Assembly: GCA_020425485.1 (NCBI GenBank)
Contig: JAGQRL010000088.1
Location: forward strand, 1 to 12,702
DNA from: Rhodospirillaceae bacterium
GTDB lineage: Bacteria > Pseudomonadota > Alphaproteobacteria > DSM-16000 > Inquilinaceae
Length of the DNA: 12,702 bases
Reading direction: 5' to 3'
Positions 5,456 to 12,448 of this stretch are shown here, piece by piece (within the stretch, counting starts at the first letter, position 1; each line of letters begins with the position of its first letter). Under the pieces are notes generated by a model. That model had not been told where the DNA came from, did no database searches, and saw only the letters and a program-made list of their open reading frames with translations. The translations under genes and the position numbers were made by a program.

Positions 5456-7666
5456 ATGAGCACCGAGACCATCCTTCCCATCGATCTCGATACCGCACTG
5501 GGCGAGCGCTACCTCAGCTACGCGCTTTCCACCATCACCGCGCGTTCGCTGCCCGATGTGCGCGATGGGCTGAAGCCGGTGCACCGCCGCCTGCTCTTCG
5601 CCATGCGGCAGTTGGCACTGCGCTCCGAAACGCCGCCCAAGAAATCCGCCCGCGTGGTCGGCGACGTCATCGGCAAGTACCACCCGCACGGCGAAACGGC
5701 GGTGTACGACGCCCTGGTGCGGCTGGCCCAGGACTTCGCCCAGCGCTATCCGCTGATCGACGGCCAGGGCAATTTCGGCAATGTGGACGGCGATAACGCC
5801 GCGGCCATGCGCTACACCGAAGCGCGGCTGACCCGCATCGCCGAACTGCTGCTCGACGGCATCGACGAGGATGCCGTGGACTTCCGCGGCACCTACGACG
5901 GCGACGGCGAAGAGCCGGTGGTGCTGCCGGCAGCCTTTCCCAACCTGCTGGCCAACGGCGCCCAGGGCATCGCCGTGGGCATGGCCACCAGCATTCCGCC
6001 GCACAATGCCGGCGAGCTGTGCGCCGCCCTGCTGCACCTGCTGCGCCACCCCGATGCCGGGCTGGACACGCTGCTGCGCTTCATCCCGGGGCCCGACTTC
6101 CCCACCGGCGGCGTGCTGGTGGAACCGCGCGACACCATTCGCGAAGCCTATGCCACCGGCCGCGGCGGCTTCCGCCTGCGCGCCCGCTGGGAGGTGGAGC
6201 GGCTGGCCCAGGGCCAGTACCAGATCGTCGTCACCGAAGTGCCCTACCAGGTGGCCAAGAGCCGGCTGGTGGAGCGCATCGCCACGCTGATCACCGACCG
6301 CAAGGTGCCCAACCTGGCCGATGTGCGCGATGAGTCGGCGGAAGATATCCGCCTGGTGCTGGAACCGCGCGCCCGCACCGTCGACCCCGACGGGCTGATG
6401 GAGCAGCTCTTCAAGCACTCCGAGCTTGAGGTGCGGGTTCCCCTCAACCTCAACGTGCTGGACGGCGGGCGCATTCCCAAGGTGATGTCGCTGGGCCAGG
6501 CGCTGACCTGCTTCCTCGACCACCGCATCGAGGTGCTGCAGCGGCGCACCCGCCACCGGCTGGGCAAGATCGCCCACCGGCTGGAGGTGCTGGGCGGCTA
6601 CCTGATCGCCTATCTGAACCTGGATGAGGTGATCAAGATCATCCGCGAGGACGATCACCCCAAGCAGACGCTGATCGCCCGCTTCAAGCTGACCGAGGTG
6701 CAGGCCGACGCCATCCTGAATCTGCGCCTGCGCGCCTTGAACAAGCTGCAGGAGCTGGAAATCCGCCGCGAGTACGAAGAGCTGTCGGCGGAACGCGACG
6801 ACCTCGTCGGCCTGCTGGCCGATGAGAAGCGGCAGCGCGACACGGTGGCCGACCAGATCAAGCAGATCCGCAAGGAGTTCGGCGAAGGCTCCGCCGTGGG
6901 CAAGCGGCGCACCATCTTCGCCGATCCGCCCAGCCTTGAAGCCGCCGACCTGGAACCGCAGATCGAGCGCGAGCCGATCACCGTCTACCTGTCGCAGAAG
7001 GGCTGGATCCGGGCGGTGCGCGGCCACCAGACCAACGGCGACGTGAAGTACAAGGACGGCGACCGCGAGCGCTTCGTGATCCACGCGGAAACCACAGACA
7101 AGCTGCTGCTGTTGGCCACCGACGGGCGGGTGTTCACCATTCCGGCCGACCGGCTGCCGCGCGGCCGCGGCTTCGGCGAACCGGTGCGCCTGATGGTCGA
7201 CCTGGCCAACGACGCCGATGTGCAGGTGGTGACGCTGTATCGCGGCGGCGGCCGGCGGCTGCTGGTGGCCTCATCGGACGGACGCGGCTTCGTGGTGGCC
7301 GACGACGACCTGCTGGCGCAGACCAAGGCCGGCCGCCAGGTGCTGAACGTGTCTACCGGGGCGGAACTGGCGCTGGCGGTGGAAGCCGACGGCGACGCGG
7401 TGGCGGTGATCGGCGGCAGCCGCAAGCTGCTGGTGTTCGGGCTCGACGAAATCCCGCAGATGACCAAGGGCAAGGGCGTCATCCTGCAGAAGAACCACGG
7501 CAATGTGCTGACCGACGCCAAGGTGTTCCGGCGGGAGGACGGGTTGAGCTGGAAGATGGGCGAGCGCACCCGCACGGAATCCGATGTGCGCAGCTGGTGG
7601 GGCAAGCGCGGCCAGACCGGACGCCTGCCGCCCCGCGGCTTTCCCGCGGCCAAGCGGCTGGTTTAG
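5456..7666 (+). CDS. parC: DNA topoisomerase IV subunit A
   Basis: ParC is the DNA-cleaving subunit of the ParC2ParE2 enzyme that decatenates daughter chromosomes. The 736-residue protein has the breakage-reunion domain (about 1-490), with DGLKPVHRRLLFAM at 37-50 and the active-site tyrosine Tyr120 in AAAMRYTEARL. A coiled-coil/gate segment contains NLRLRALNKLQELE. The C-terminal beta-pinwheel domain (about 500-720) lacks a GyrA box, which supports ParC over GyrA. The quinolone region reads HPHGETAVYD: the E. coli D79, S80 and E84 positions are Glu80, Thr81 and Asp85 here. The protein ends with the alphaproteobacterial tail RLPPRGFP. An in-frame GTG at 5429 would add nine residues unlike the family, so ATG 5456 is preferred. 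It follows recO closely on the same strand. Confidence 0.96.
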   Translation: MSTETILPIDLDTALGERYLSYALSTITARSLPDVRDGLKPVHRRLLFAMRQLALRSETPPKKSARVVGDVIGKYHPHGETAVYDALVRLAQDFAQRYPLIDGQGNFGNVDGDNAAAMRYTEARLTRIAELLLDGIDEDAVDFRGTYDGDGEEPVVLPAAFPNLLANGAQGIAVGMATSIPPHNAGELCAALLHLLRHPDAGLDTLLRFIPGPDFPTGGVLVEPRDTIREAYATGRGGFRLRARWEVERLAQGQYQIVVTEVPYQVAKSRLVERIATLITDRKVPNLADVRDESAEDIRLVLEPRARTVDPDGLMEQLFKHSELEVRVPLNLNVLDGGRIPKVMSLGQALTCFLDHRIEVLQRRTRHRLGKIAHRLEVLGGYLIAYLNLDEVIKIIREDDHPKQTLIARFKLTEVQADAILNLRLRALNKLQELEIRREYEELSAERDDLVGLLADEKRQRDTVADQIKQIRKEFGEGSAVGKRRTIFADPPSLEAADLEPQIEREPITVYLSQKGWIRAVRGHQTNGDVKYKDGDRERFVIHAETTDKLLLLATDGRVFTIPADRLPRGRGFGEPVRLMVDLANDADVQVVTLYRGGGRRLLVASSDGRGFVVADDDLLAQTKAGRQVLNVSTGAELALAVEADGDAVAVIGGSRKLLVFGLDEIPQMTKGKGVILQKNHGNVLTDAKVFRREDGLSWKMGERTRTESDVRSWWGKRGQTGRLPPRGFPAAKRLV

Positions 7667-7705
7667 GCGCAGGCCGGCCGCGGCTGCTGGCGGCAGATCC
7701 TGCGC
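7667..7705 (+). terminator. Strong inverted repeat after parC, without T-run
   Basis: GCGCAGG (7667-7673) pairs perfectly with CCTGCGC (7699-7705), enclosing a smaller CTGC/GCAG stem. A competing pairing uses GGCCGGCCGC with the downstream GCGGCCGCTCGGCC. It begins directly after the parC stop, as expected for a transcription end or a 3' stabilising structure, but no T-run follows. Rho-dependent termination would fit. Confidence 0.4.
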
Positions 7706-7779
7706 GGCCGCTCGGCCGGGGGGAGGGCAGGCGGGGAGGCAGATCGCCGGCCAGGATTGGTGCGGCGCACAAGAATAAC

Positions 7780-7809
7780 TTGCAAATGATTCGCAATCGC
7801 ATTATGCGA
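7780..7809 (+). promoter_or_regulatory. Fur-type operator before the flavodoxin gene
   Basis: TTGCAAATGATTCGCAA (7780-7796) is a near-perfect dyad centred on G7788, with seven of eight half-site positions matching. It has the AATGATT core of Fur-family boxes. A second, weaker dyad TCGCA (7791-7795) with TGCGA (7805-7809) is centred 12 bases downstream and could bind a second dimer. A possible promoter, TTGCAA, 17 bases, TATGCG (7803-7808), overlaps the operator, so binding would block RNA polymerase. The flavodoxin start lies 100 bases downstream. Iron-dependent repression of flavodoxin by Fur is well known. A Mur-type manganese regulator cannot be excluded from sequence. Confidence 0.65.
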
Positions 7810-7908
7810 GACGGGTGAATGCGCTCCGCCGGGGCCTGATCGGGCGGCCATCCAAGCACCGCCAGCGGCCCTCTACCGTCTTGCATAGCGATTGGGAGAG
7901 CGTCGGAC

Positions 7909-8391
7909 ATGTCCGTGACAGTGATCTATGGGTCGGATGGGGGCACCACGCGCAGTGTTGCCTCCCGCATCGCCAAACGCCTTGAAGCCAAGACCGTCGA
8001 CATCAAGTCGGCCAGGCCCGCCGATCTGGAGGGGTGCAGCCTCCTTGTGCTCGGTGTGCCGACCTACGGTGACGGCACCCTGCAGGCTGACTGGGAAGAC
8101 AATATCGAGACGTTGCGGTCTGCCCGGCTGGCCAACAAGAAGGTGGCGATCTTCGGCCTGGGAGACCAGGAAACCTACCCGGAGAGTTTCGTGGATGCGA
8201 TGGGCATCCTCTACGACGAGGTGGTCGAACTGGGGGCCGAGGTGGTCGGTGCAACCGACACCGATGACTACAGCTACGTGACCTCGTTCGCCGAACGCGA
8301 CGGCAAGTTCGTTGGCCTCGCCATCGATGAGGACACCCAGTCGTCCAAGACGGGAAAGCGGATCGCATCGTGGGTCGCCCAGCTGGTGTGA
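7909..8391 (+). CDS. fldA: Long-chain flavodoxin
   Basis: Flavodoxin is a small soluble FMN protein that replaces ferredoxin as a low-potential electron carrier when iron is short. The 160-residue protein begins VTVIYGSDGGTTRSVA: the phosphate-binding loop GSDGGTT (residues about 8-14) is a variant of the usual T-x-T-G-x-T. The isoalloxazine-binding regions follow: LGVPTYGDGTLQADW (about 48-62) and FGLGDQETYPESFVDAMG (about 82-99). Length and the insertion after the last region mark the long-chain type. GGGAGAG lies shortly before the ATG. The gene is preceded by a Fur-type operator, and its stop codon overlaps the start of the next small gene, so the two are likely one iron-regulated transcript. 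Electron donor and acceptor cannot be told from this window. Confidence 0.94.
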   Translation: MSVTVIYGSDGGTTRSVASRIAKRLEAKTVDIKSARPADLEGCSLLVLGVPTYGDGTLQADWEDNIETLRSARLANKKVAIFGLGDQETYPESFVDAMGILYDEVVELGAEVVGATDTDDYSYVTSFAERDGKFVGLAIDEDTQSSKTGKRIASWVAQLV

Positions 8392-8732
8392 AGCCGACCA
8401 CGCAGCACGTCTTCAAGCACCATCTCTATGAGTACAAGAAGGGCGTGCGGCACCTGTTCATGATGACGGTGAGCGCGGCGGAAGCGGCCGCCATGGCGCA
8501 GCACCTGGCAAGCGCCTCCATCGACCACTACCTCCAGGAACTGTCGCCGCAGAAAGCCAATCTGTTCTTCGGCCGGGCCGCCGTGGTGGCGGCCACGCGG
8601 CGCGTCGTCACCAAGCCCTTGAACCTGCTGTCGCCGGAGGAGGATTTCATCCTCGGCAGCCTGCTTGGCTACGACAAGGAGCAGCAGTGCCTGCGCTACC
8701 TGGCGAAGAAAGGTCCGGTGGTGCGGCAGTGA
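8388..8732 (+). CDS. DUF2023-like small protein coupled to flavodoxin
   Basis: The 114-residue protein has no signal peptide or membrane segment. The segments FKHHLYEYKKGVRHLFMMT, EAAAMAQHLASASIDHYLQ and NLFFGRAAVVAATRRVV suggest a compact alpha/beta cytosolic domain. It resembles from memory the DUF2023 family, members of which sit next to flavodoxin genes in unrelated bacteria. Function is unknown; a role with flavodoxin (partner, maturation or regulation) is inferred only from coupling. I chose GTG 8388, which overlaps the flavodoxin stop in a GTGA arrangement typical of translational coupling. GTG 8370, six codons upstream in the same frame, is an alternative. No strong ribosome-binding site is seen for either. 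The gene ends 36 bases from the convergent LysE-type gene. Confidence 0.82.
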   Translation: MKPTTQHVFKHHLYEYKKGVRHLFMMTVSAAEAAAMAQHLASASIDHYLQELSPQKANLFFGRAAVVAATRRVVTKPLNLLSPEEDFILGSLLGYDKEQQCLRYLAKKGPVVRQ

Positions 8733-8768
8733 CGATGCCTGGCGGGGCCGGGAGCTGGCGTAAGCGTC

Positions 8769-9380
8769 CTACCGCTCGCTGAGCGCCAGCCTGAGGCTGA
8801 GGAAGCCGAACACCCCGGCGAAGCTGCGGCGCATCCACCTCAGTACGGTGGGGCGGGAGAGGATGTGGCGGCGGGCGGCCGACGCAAAGGCCGCATAGCC
8901 GATGAACACCACCAGCGTCAGCGCCATGAACACGCCGGCCAGCATCAGCATGTGAGCGGTCGCACCGGGCGCATCGGCCGGCGCGAACTGCGGCAGGAAG
9001 GCCAGGAAGAACAGCGAGAGCTTGGGGTTGAGCAGGCCGATCAGCATGCCGTCCAGCAGGATGCGGCCGGCGGATCGCGGCTGCGTCTCCTCCGTCAGCT
9101 CCAAGGCGCCGCCGCTGCGCAGCACCTCCCACGCCATGTAGAGCAGGTAGGCGGCACCCAAGTATTTGACGATCTGGAAGGCAAGCGCGCTGGCGTGCAG
9201 CAGGGCGGCCGCCCCGGCGATGCTGGCGGCCATATGGGGCAGGATGGCGAGCGTGCCGGCCACGGCACCCAACACGCCGGCGGTCCAACCGCGGCCGATG
9301 CCAAGTGCCAGCGTGTAGAGCACGCCGCTGCCCGGGACCAGGATCACGATGATCGACGTGATGAGGAATTCGGCGGACAT
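8769..9380 (-). CDS. LysE/RhtB-family amino acid exporter
   Basis: This inner-membrane protein of 203 residues has the family's usual length and about six hydrophobic segments. Residues 13-24 (ILVPGSGVLYTL) are a variant of the PGP signature, with Pro16-Gly17-Ser18. GMLIGLLNPKLSLFFLAFLPQF (111-132) is the conserved NPK/FLPQF block. Family members export amino acids such as lysine, homoserine, threonine or leucine; the substrate here is unknown. GGGAG lies about seven bases before the ATG. It starts 24 bases after the stop of the TRAP large permease on the same strand and is probably the last gene of that operon, which would pair an uptake system with an exporter. Confidence 0.9.
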   Translation of the reverse strand: MSAEFLITSIIVILVPGSGVLYTLALGIGRGWTAGVLGAVAGTLAILPHMAASIAGAAALLHASALAFQIVKYLGAAYLLYMAWEVLRSGGALELTEETQPRSAGRILLDGMLIGLLNPKLSLFFLAFLPQFAPADAPGATAHMLMLAGVFMALTLVVFIGYAAFASAARRHILSRPTVLRWMRRSFAGVFGFLSLRLALSER

Positions 9381-9404
9381 GGGCGGCTCCCGTCTCTGCC
9401 GGAC

Positions 9405-10961
9405 CTAGCCGAACAGCAGGTTCGGCAGCCAGGTGGCGATGCCGGGGAACAGGGCGACCAGCCCCAGCCCCACCACCTGCAAACCGATGAAGGGCACGGC
9501 ACCGCGGTAGATCTGCGAGGTCCGCACCTCCGCCGGGGCCACGCCGCGCAGGTAGAACAGCGCGAAGCCGAAGGGCGGGGTGAGGAACGAGGTCTGCAGG
9601 TTCATCGCCATCATCACGCCGAGCCAGACGGGATCGACCCCCATCACCAGCAGGATCGGCGCCACGATGGGGACCACCAGCAAGGTGATCTCCACGAAGT
9701 CGAGGAAGAAGCCCATCAGGAACATGCACAGCATGACCAGGCCGACCGCCCCGACCATGCCGCCCGGCATGGCGTGCAGGGTGGCGTGCACGGTCTCGTC
9801 GCCGCCCAGCCCGCGGAACACCAGGGTGAACAGGGTGGCGCCGATGACGATGGTGAAGATCATGCCGGTGAGCCGGGCGGCCGACAGCACCACCGGGGTC
9901 AGCACATTCGCCTGCCAGGTGACCAGGAAGGCCTGGACGGTGCCGATGGCGCCGATGATGCCGAGCCCGGTGGCCACCCAGATGCCGGTGTCTTCCGCAC
10001 CGGTAACGGTGTCGCGGCCGACGCGCAGGTCCATCACGGCACCCATCACCGCCAGCACGCCAAGGGCGATCGCCCCCACCAGGATCATCCAGCGGCCGGA
10101 CTTGGCGATGCGGAAGCCGGCCAGCAGGGTGGCGCCGACGGCGCCCACCGACGCCGCTTCGGTGGGCGTGGCGAGGCCGCCGAGGATCGAGCCCAGCACG
10201 GCGATGATCAGCGCCATCGGTGCGGCCAGCACGCCGAGAAGCTGGCCGATGGTGGGCGGCGGCGTGCCCTCGTCGTCGCGGATCGGCGGGCAGCGGTGCG
10301 GCTGCAAGCGGGCGACGCCGATCTGGTAGGCGATGTAGAGGCCCACCAGCAGCAGGCCCGGCAGCAGCGCCCCGGCAAACAGGTCGCCCACCGAAACGGT
10401 GTTGGCGGCCATGATGCCCTGTTCCATCTGGGCTTCCTGGTGGGCCGACCCCATGAAGTCGCCCAGCAGCACCAGCACGATCGAGGGCGGAATGATCTGC
10501 CCCAGCGTGCCGGCCGCACAGATGGAACCGCAGGCGAGCTGCGGGTCGTAGCCGTGGCGCAGCATCGAGGGCAGGGAGAGCAGCCCCATCGTCACCACGG
10601 TGGCGCCGACGATGCCGGTGGAGGCCGCCAGCAGGGCGCCGACGATGGTGACGGAGATGGACAGCCCGCCCGGTGCGCTGCGGAACAGCCGGCCGAGGCC
10701 GACCAGCAGGTCTTCGGCGATGCGCGAGCGCTCCAGCATGACGCCCATGAAGACGAACAGCGGCACCGCCACCAGCACGTCGCGGACCATCAGCCCGTAG
10801 AGGCGCGACGGCAGGAAGTCCAGGAAGCGCATGTTGAAGTCGCCGGTCACCCCGCCCAGCAGGGCGAACGCCAGGGCCGCGCCGCCCAGGGTGAAGGCCA
10901 CCGGGAATCCCAGGCAGATCAGGCCGAAAGTGGCCACCAGCATGACGAGGTCGAGATACAT
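9405..10961 (-). CDS. TRAP transporter large permease (DctM family), enlarged
   Basis: TRAP large permeases form the ion-coupled transport channel that takes solutes from a periplasmic binding protein. Recognisable blocks are FPVAFTLGG (19-27), VAVPLFVFMGVMLERS (65-79), the TLGQIIPPS loop (152-160), GGLATPTEAASVGAVGA (261-277) and the late TSFLTPPFGFALFYLRG. The protein is 518 residues against about 425 for most DctM proteins. The extra length is mainly at about residues 286-352, with two added hydrophobic stretches around the loop LRVGRDTVTGAEDTG. Enlarged forms are known in the mannitol/chloroaromatic-type (FcbT3-like) TRAP branch, so C4-dicarboxylate transport should not be assumed. The start lies nine bases after the small permease stop. 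No good ribosome-binding site is visible, suggesting coupling. It is followed by the LysE-type gene. Confidence 0.93.
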   Translation of the reverse strand: MYLDLVMLVATFGLICLGFPVAFTLGGAALAFALLGGVTGDFNMRFLDFLPSRLYGLMVRDVLVAVPLFVFMGVMLERSRIAEDLLVGLGRLFRSAPGGLSISVTIVGALLAASTGIVGATVVTMGLLSLPSMLRHGYDPQLACGSICAAGTLGQIIPPSIVLVLLGDFMGSAHQEAQMEQGIMAANTVSVGDLFAGALLPGLLLVGLYIAYQIGVARLQPHRCPPIRDDEGTPPPTIGQLLGVLAAPMALIIAVLGSILGGLATPTEAASVGAVGATLLAGFRIAKSGRWMILVGAIALGVLAVMGAVMDLRVGRDTVTGAEDTGIWVATGLGIIGAIGTVQAFLVTWQANVLTPVVLSAARLTGMIFTIVIGATLFTLVFRGLGGDETVHATLHAMPGGMVGAVGLVMLCMFLMGFFLDFVEITLLVVPIVAPILLVMGVDPVWLGVMMAMNLQTSFLTPPFGFALFYLRGVAPAEVRTSQIYRGAVPFIGLQVVGLGLVALFPGIATWLPNLLFG

Positions 10962-10970
10962 GGGTGCCCG

Positions 10971-11480
10971 TCAGCGTTCTTCTGCGAAGCCCAGGAGGAC
11001 CGACAGCTTGCGTATGAGTTCCGCCAGGGCCTGCAGCGCCAGCAGTGCGGCAAACACCAGAACCATGGTCTTGTGGACGAACACCAGCGGCAGCCCGGAC
11101 GTCTCCCGCGAGCCTTCCAGGATCGCCCAGGACGACGCCACATAGGGCCAGCCGACGATCAGGATGAGCGCACACAGGGGCAGCACGAACACCGCCAGCC
11201 CGAAGGTATCCACCTTGGCACGGCCGCGCTGGCCCAGCCGGGTGTACCAGATGTCCACCCGCACGTGCTCGTCGCGCTGCATGACGAGGCCGGCGATCAC
11301 CATGAAGATGGTGCCGTGGCCGAAGATCACCGCTTCCTGGCCCATGATCGTGCCGATGCCGAAGACGTAGCGCAGCAGCACCAGGGCGAACTGGCCGATC
11401 ACCATGGGCACCAGCAGCCAGGCGACTCCGTTGCCGATAACGGAGACGATGGCGTCGATGGCGCGCAGGAAGAACGGCAT
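10971..11480 (-). CDS. TRAP transporter small permease (DctQ family)
   Basis: The 169-residue protein has four hydrophobic segments (about 18-38, 49-67, 90-112, 137-157), the usual DctQ plan. FALVLLRYVFGIGTIMGQEA (31-50) and HVRVDIWY (72-79) are family signatures. The stretch SWAILEGSRETSGLPLVF (117-134) marks the same branch as the second copy at 11767. It forms the membrane unit with the large permease that follows after nine bases. In-frame ATGs at 11507 and 11627 also exist. ATG 11480 fits the family N-terminus best, but none of the three has a clear ribosome-binding site. No periplasmic binding protein (DctP) gene lies next to it. Confidence 0.88.
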   Translation of the reverse strand: MPFFLRAIDAIVSVIGNGVAWLLVPMVIGQFALVLLRYVFGIGTIMGQEAVIFGHGTIFMVIAGLVMQRDEHVRVDIWYTRLGQRGRAKVDTFGLAVFVLPLCALILIVGWPYVASSWAILEGSRETSGLPLVFVHKTMVLVFAALLALQALAELIRKLSVLLGFAEER

Positions 11481-11766
11481 ATCGGTCGGTCGGGTCCGGG
11501 TGTGCATCTGCGTGCGGCCATGGGGCCGACCCCGGAAAGCGGTCGGCCAAAACACCGGGTGCTGCGGGGTGAGCGTCGTCGACCCTAGACCCAATGCAGC
11601 CGTCTTCGGAAGATGAAGTTGCCGCAAGGCTCGTAATTCCCTGGATAAGCTGCCAGTCTTCGGCTAATGCGCATGGCTGGGTTGAGGGTGGCCGCACGCC
11701 GCCGGCGGCCCAGCGACGTGCACAGACCTAAGAACCAGAAGACCATCCCAGACAGGGGGAAACGTT
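11481..11766. promoter_or_regulatory. Divergent control region between two TRAP operons
   Basis: These 286 bases must hold promoters for both operons. An inverted repeat TCTTCGGAAGA (11603-11613) lies near the centre, and GTCTTCGG recurs as a direct repeat at 11602-11609 and 11656-11663. TTGCCGCAA (11619-11627) is a short palindrome. A weak plus-strand promoter, TTGCCG, 19 bases, GATAAG, overlaps it. AGGGGGA at 11754-11760 is the ribosome-binding site of the plus-strand gene. The repeats could be operators for a local regulator, but none is encoded in the window. Confidence 0.4.
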
Positions 11767-12444
11767 ATGGACGGTGAGGCCGGCGGTCTGCTGGCCGGCA
11801 CGCTGGCGTCAATCCTAGCGACGGTGCGCGACGATGCCGGCATTCTGCTGCTGTGTATCCTGGTTCCGGCGATCGCGTTCGGTGCGGTGGTGCCGCGCGT
11901 GCTGCCGCCTTTCGTGCGGGTGGTCGATGCGCTGAACGACTGGGTGGGCCGCATGGTCTCCTGGGTCTGCATCGCCATGGTGCTGACCACGCTGGCGGTC
12001 GTGGTGATGCGCTACGTGTTCAACTACGGCCAGGTGTTCATCCAGGAAAGCTATGTCTGGATGCACGGCATCGTCTTCATGGTCGGTGCCGGCTACGCCC
12101 TGTTGCACGATGCCCATGTGCGGGTGGACGTGATCTACCGGCCGGCATCGATCCGCTACAAGGCGTGGGTGGACCTGTTCGGGGTGATGCTGCTGCTGCT
12201 GCCGATCCTGGTGATCCTCGCCCAGGTGGCCACGCCCTATGTGTGGGATAGCTGGGATCGCCTGGAGGTTTCCCGCGAGGCCGGCGGCCTGCCCGGCCTG
12301 TTCCTGCTGAAATCCGTGATCCTGGTGTTCTGCGTGCTGGTGCTGCTCCAGGGGCTGAGCCTGGCGGCGCGTTCCTACCTGATCTTGTTGAAGTACCAGC
12401 CATTCGTAGACGCGGCCACCGCGAGCGCGAACGGGGAGGAGTAG
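11767..12444 (+). CDS. TRAP transporter small permease (DctQ family), second copy
   Basis: This 225-residue small permease shares RYVFNYGQVFIQESYVWMHG (82-101), HVRVDVIY (117-124) and the SWDRLEVSREAGGLPGLF block (162-179) with the divergent copy at 10971-11480, so the two are paralogues of one TRAP branch. It differs by about 50 extra N-terminal residues, which include an additional hydrophobic segment (about 24-43); this would give five membrane segments in place of four. The start is well supported by AGGGGGA six bases before the ATG, so the extension is probably real. The partner large permease begins four bases after the stop. Confidence 0.9.
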   Translation: MDGEAGGLLAGTLASILATVRDDAGILLLCILVPAIAFGAVVPRVLPPFVRVVDALNDWVGRMVSWVCIAMVLTTLAVVVMRYVFNYGQVFIQESYVWMHGIVFMVGAGYALLHDAHVRVDVIYRPASIRYKAWVDLFGVMLLLLPILVILAQVATPYVWDSWDRLEVSREAGGLPGLFLLKSVILVFCVLVLLQGLSLAARSYLILLKYQPFVDAATASANGEE

Positions 12445-12448
12445 GCAC

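Noticed and set aside
5192..7084. A 630-codon minus-strand frame opposite parC
   Set aside because: It is antisense to a full-length, clearly recognised parC and shows no domain of its own.
8865..11588. A 907-codon open frame on the plus strand, rich in Q, H, D and G
   Set aside because: It is the antisense shadow of the TRAP operon; the composition mirrors hydrophobic codons on the opposite strand.
8647..11697. A 1016-codon open frame on the minus strand across the TRAP and LysE genes
   Set aside because: It is rich in R, P, H and G, has no recognisable domain and is out of frame with three well-supported transport genes; long spurious frames are expected in GC-rich DNA.
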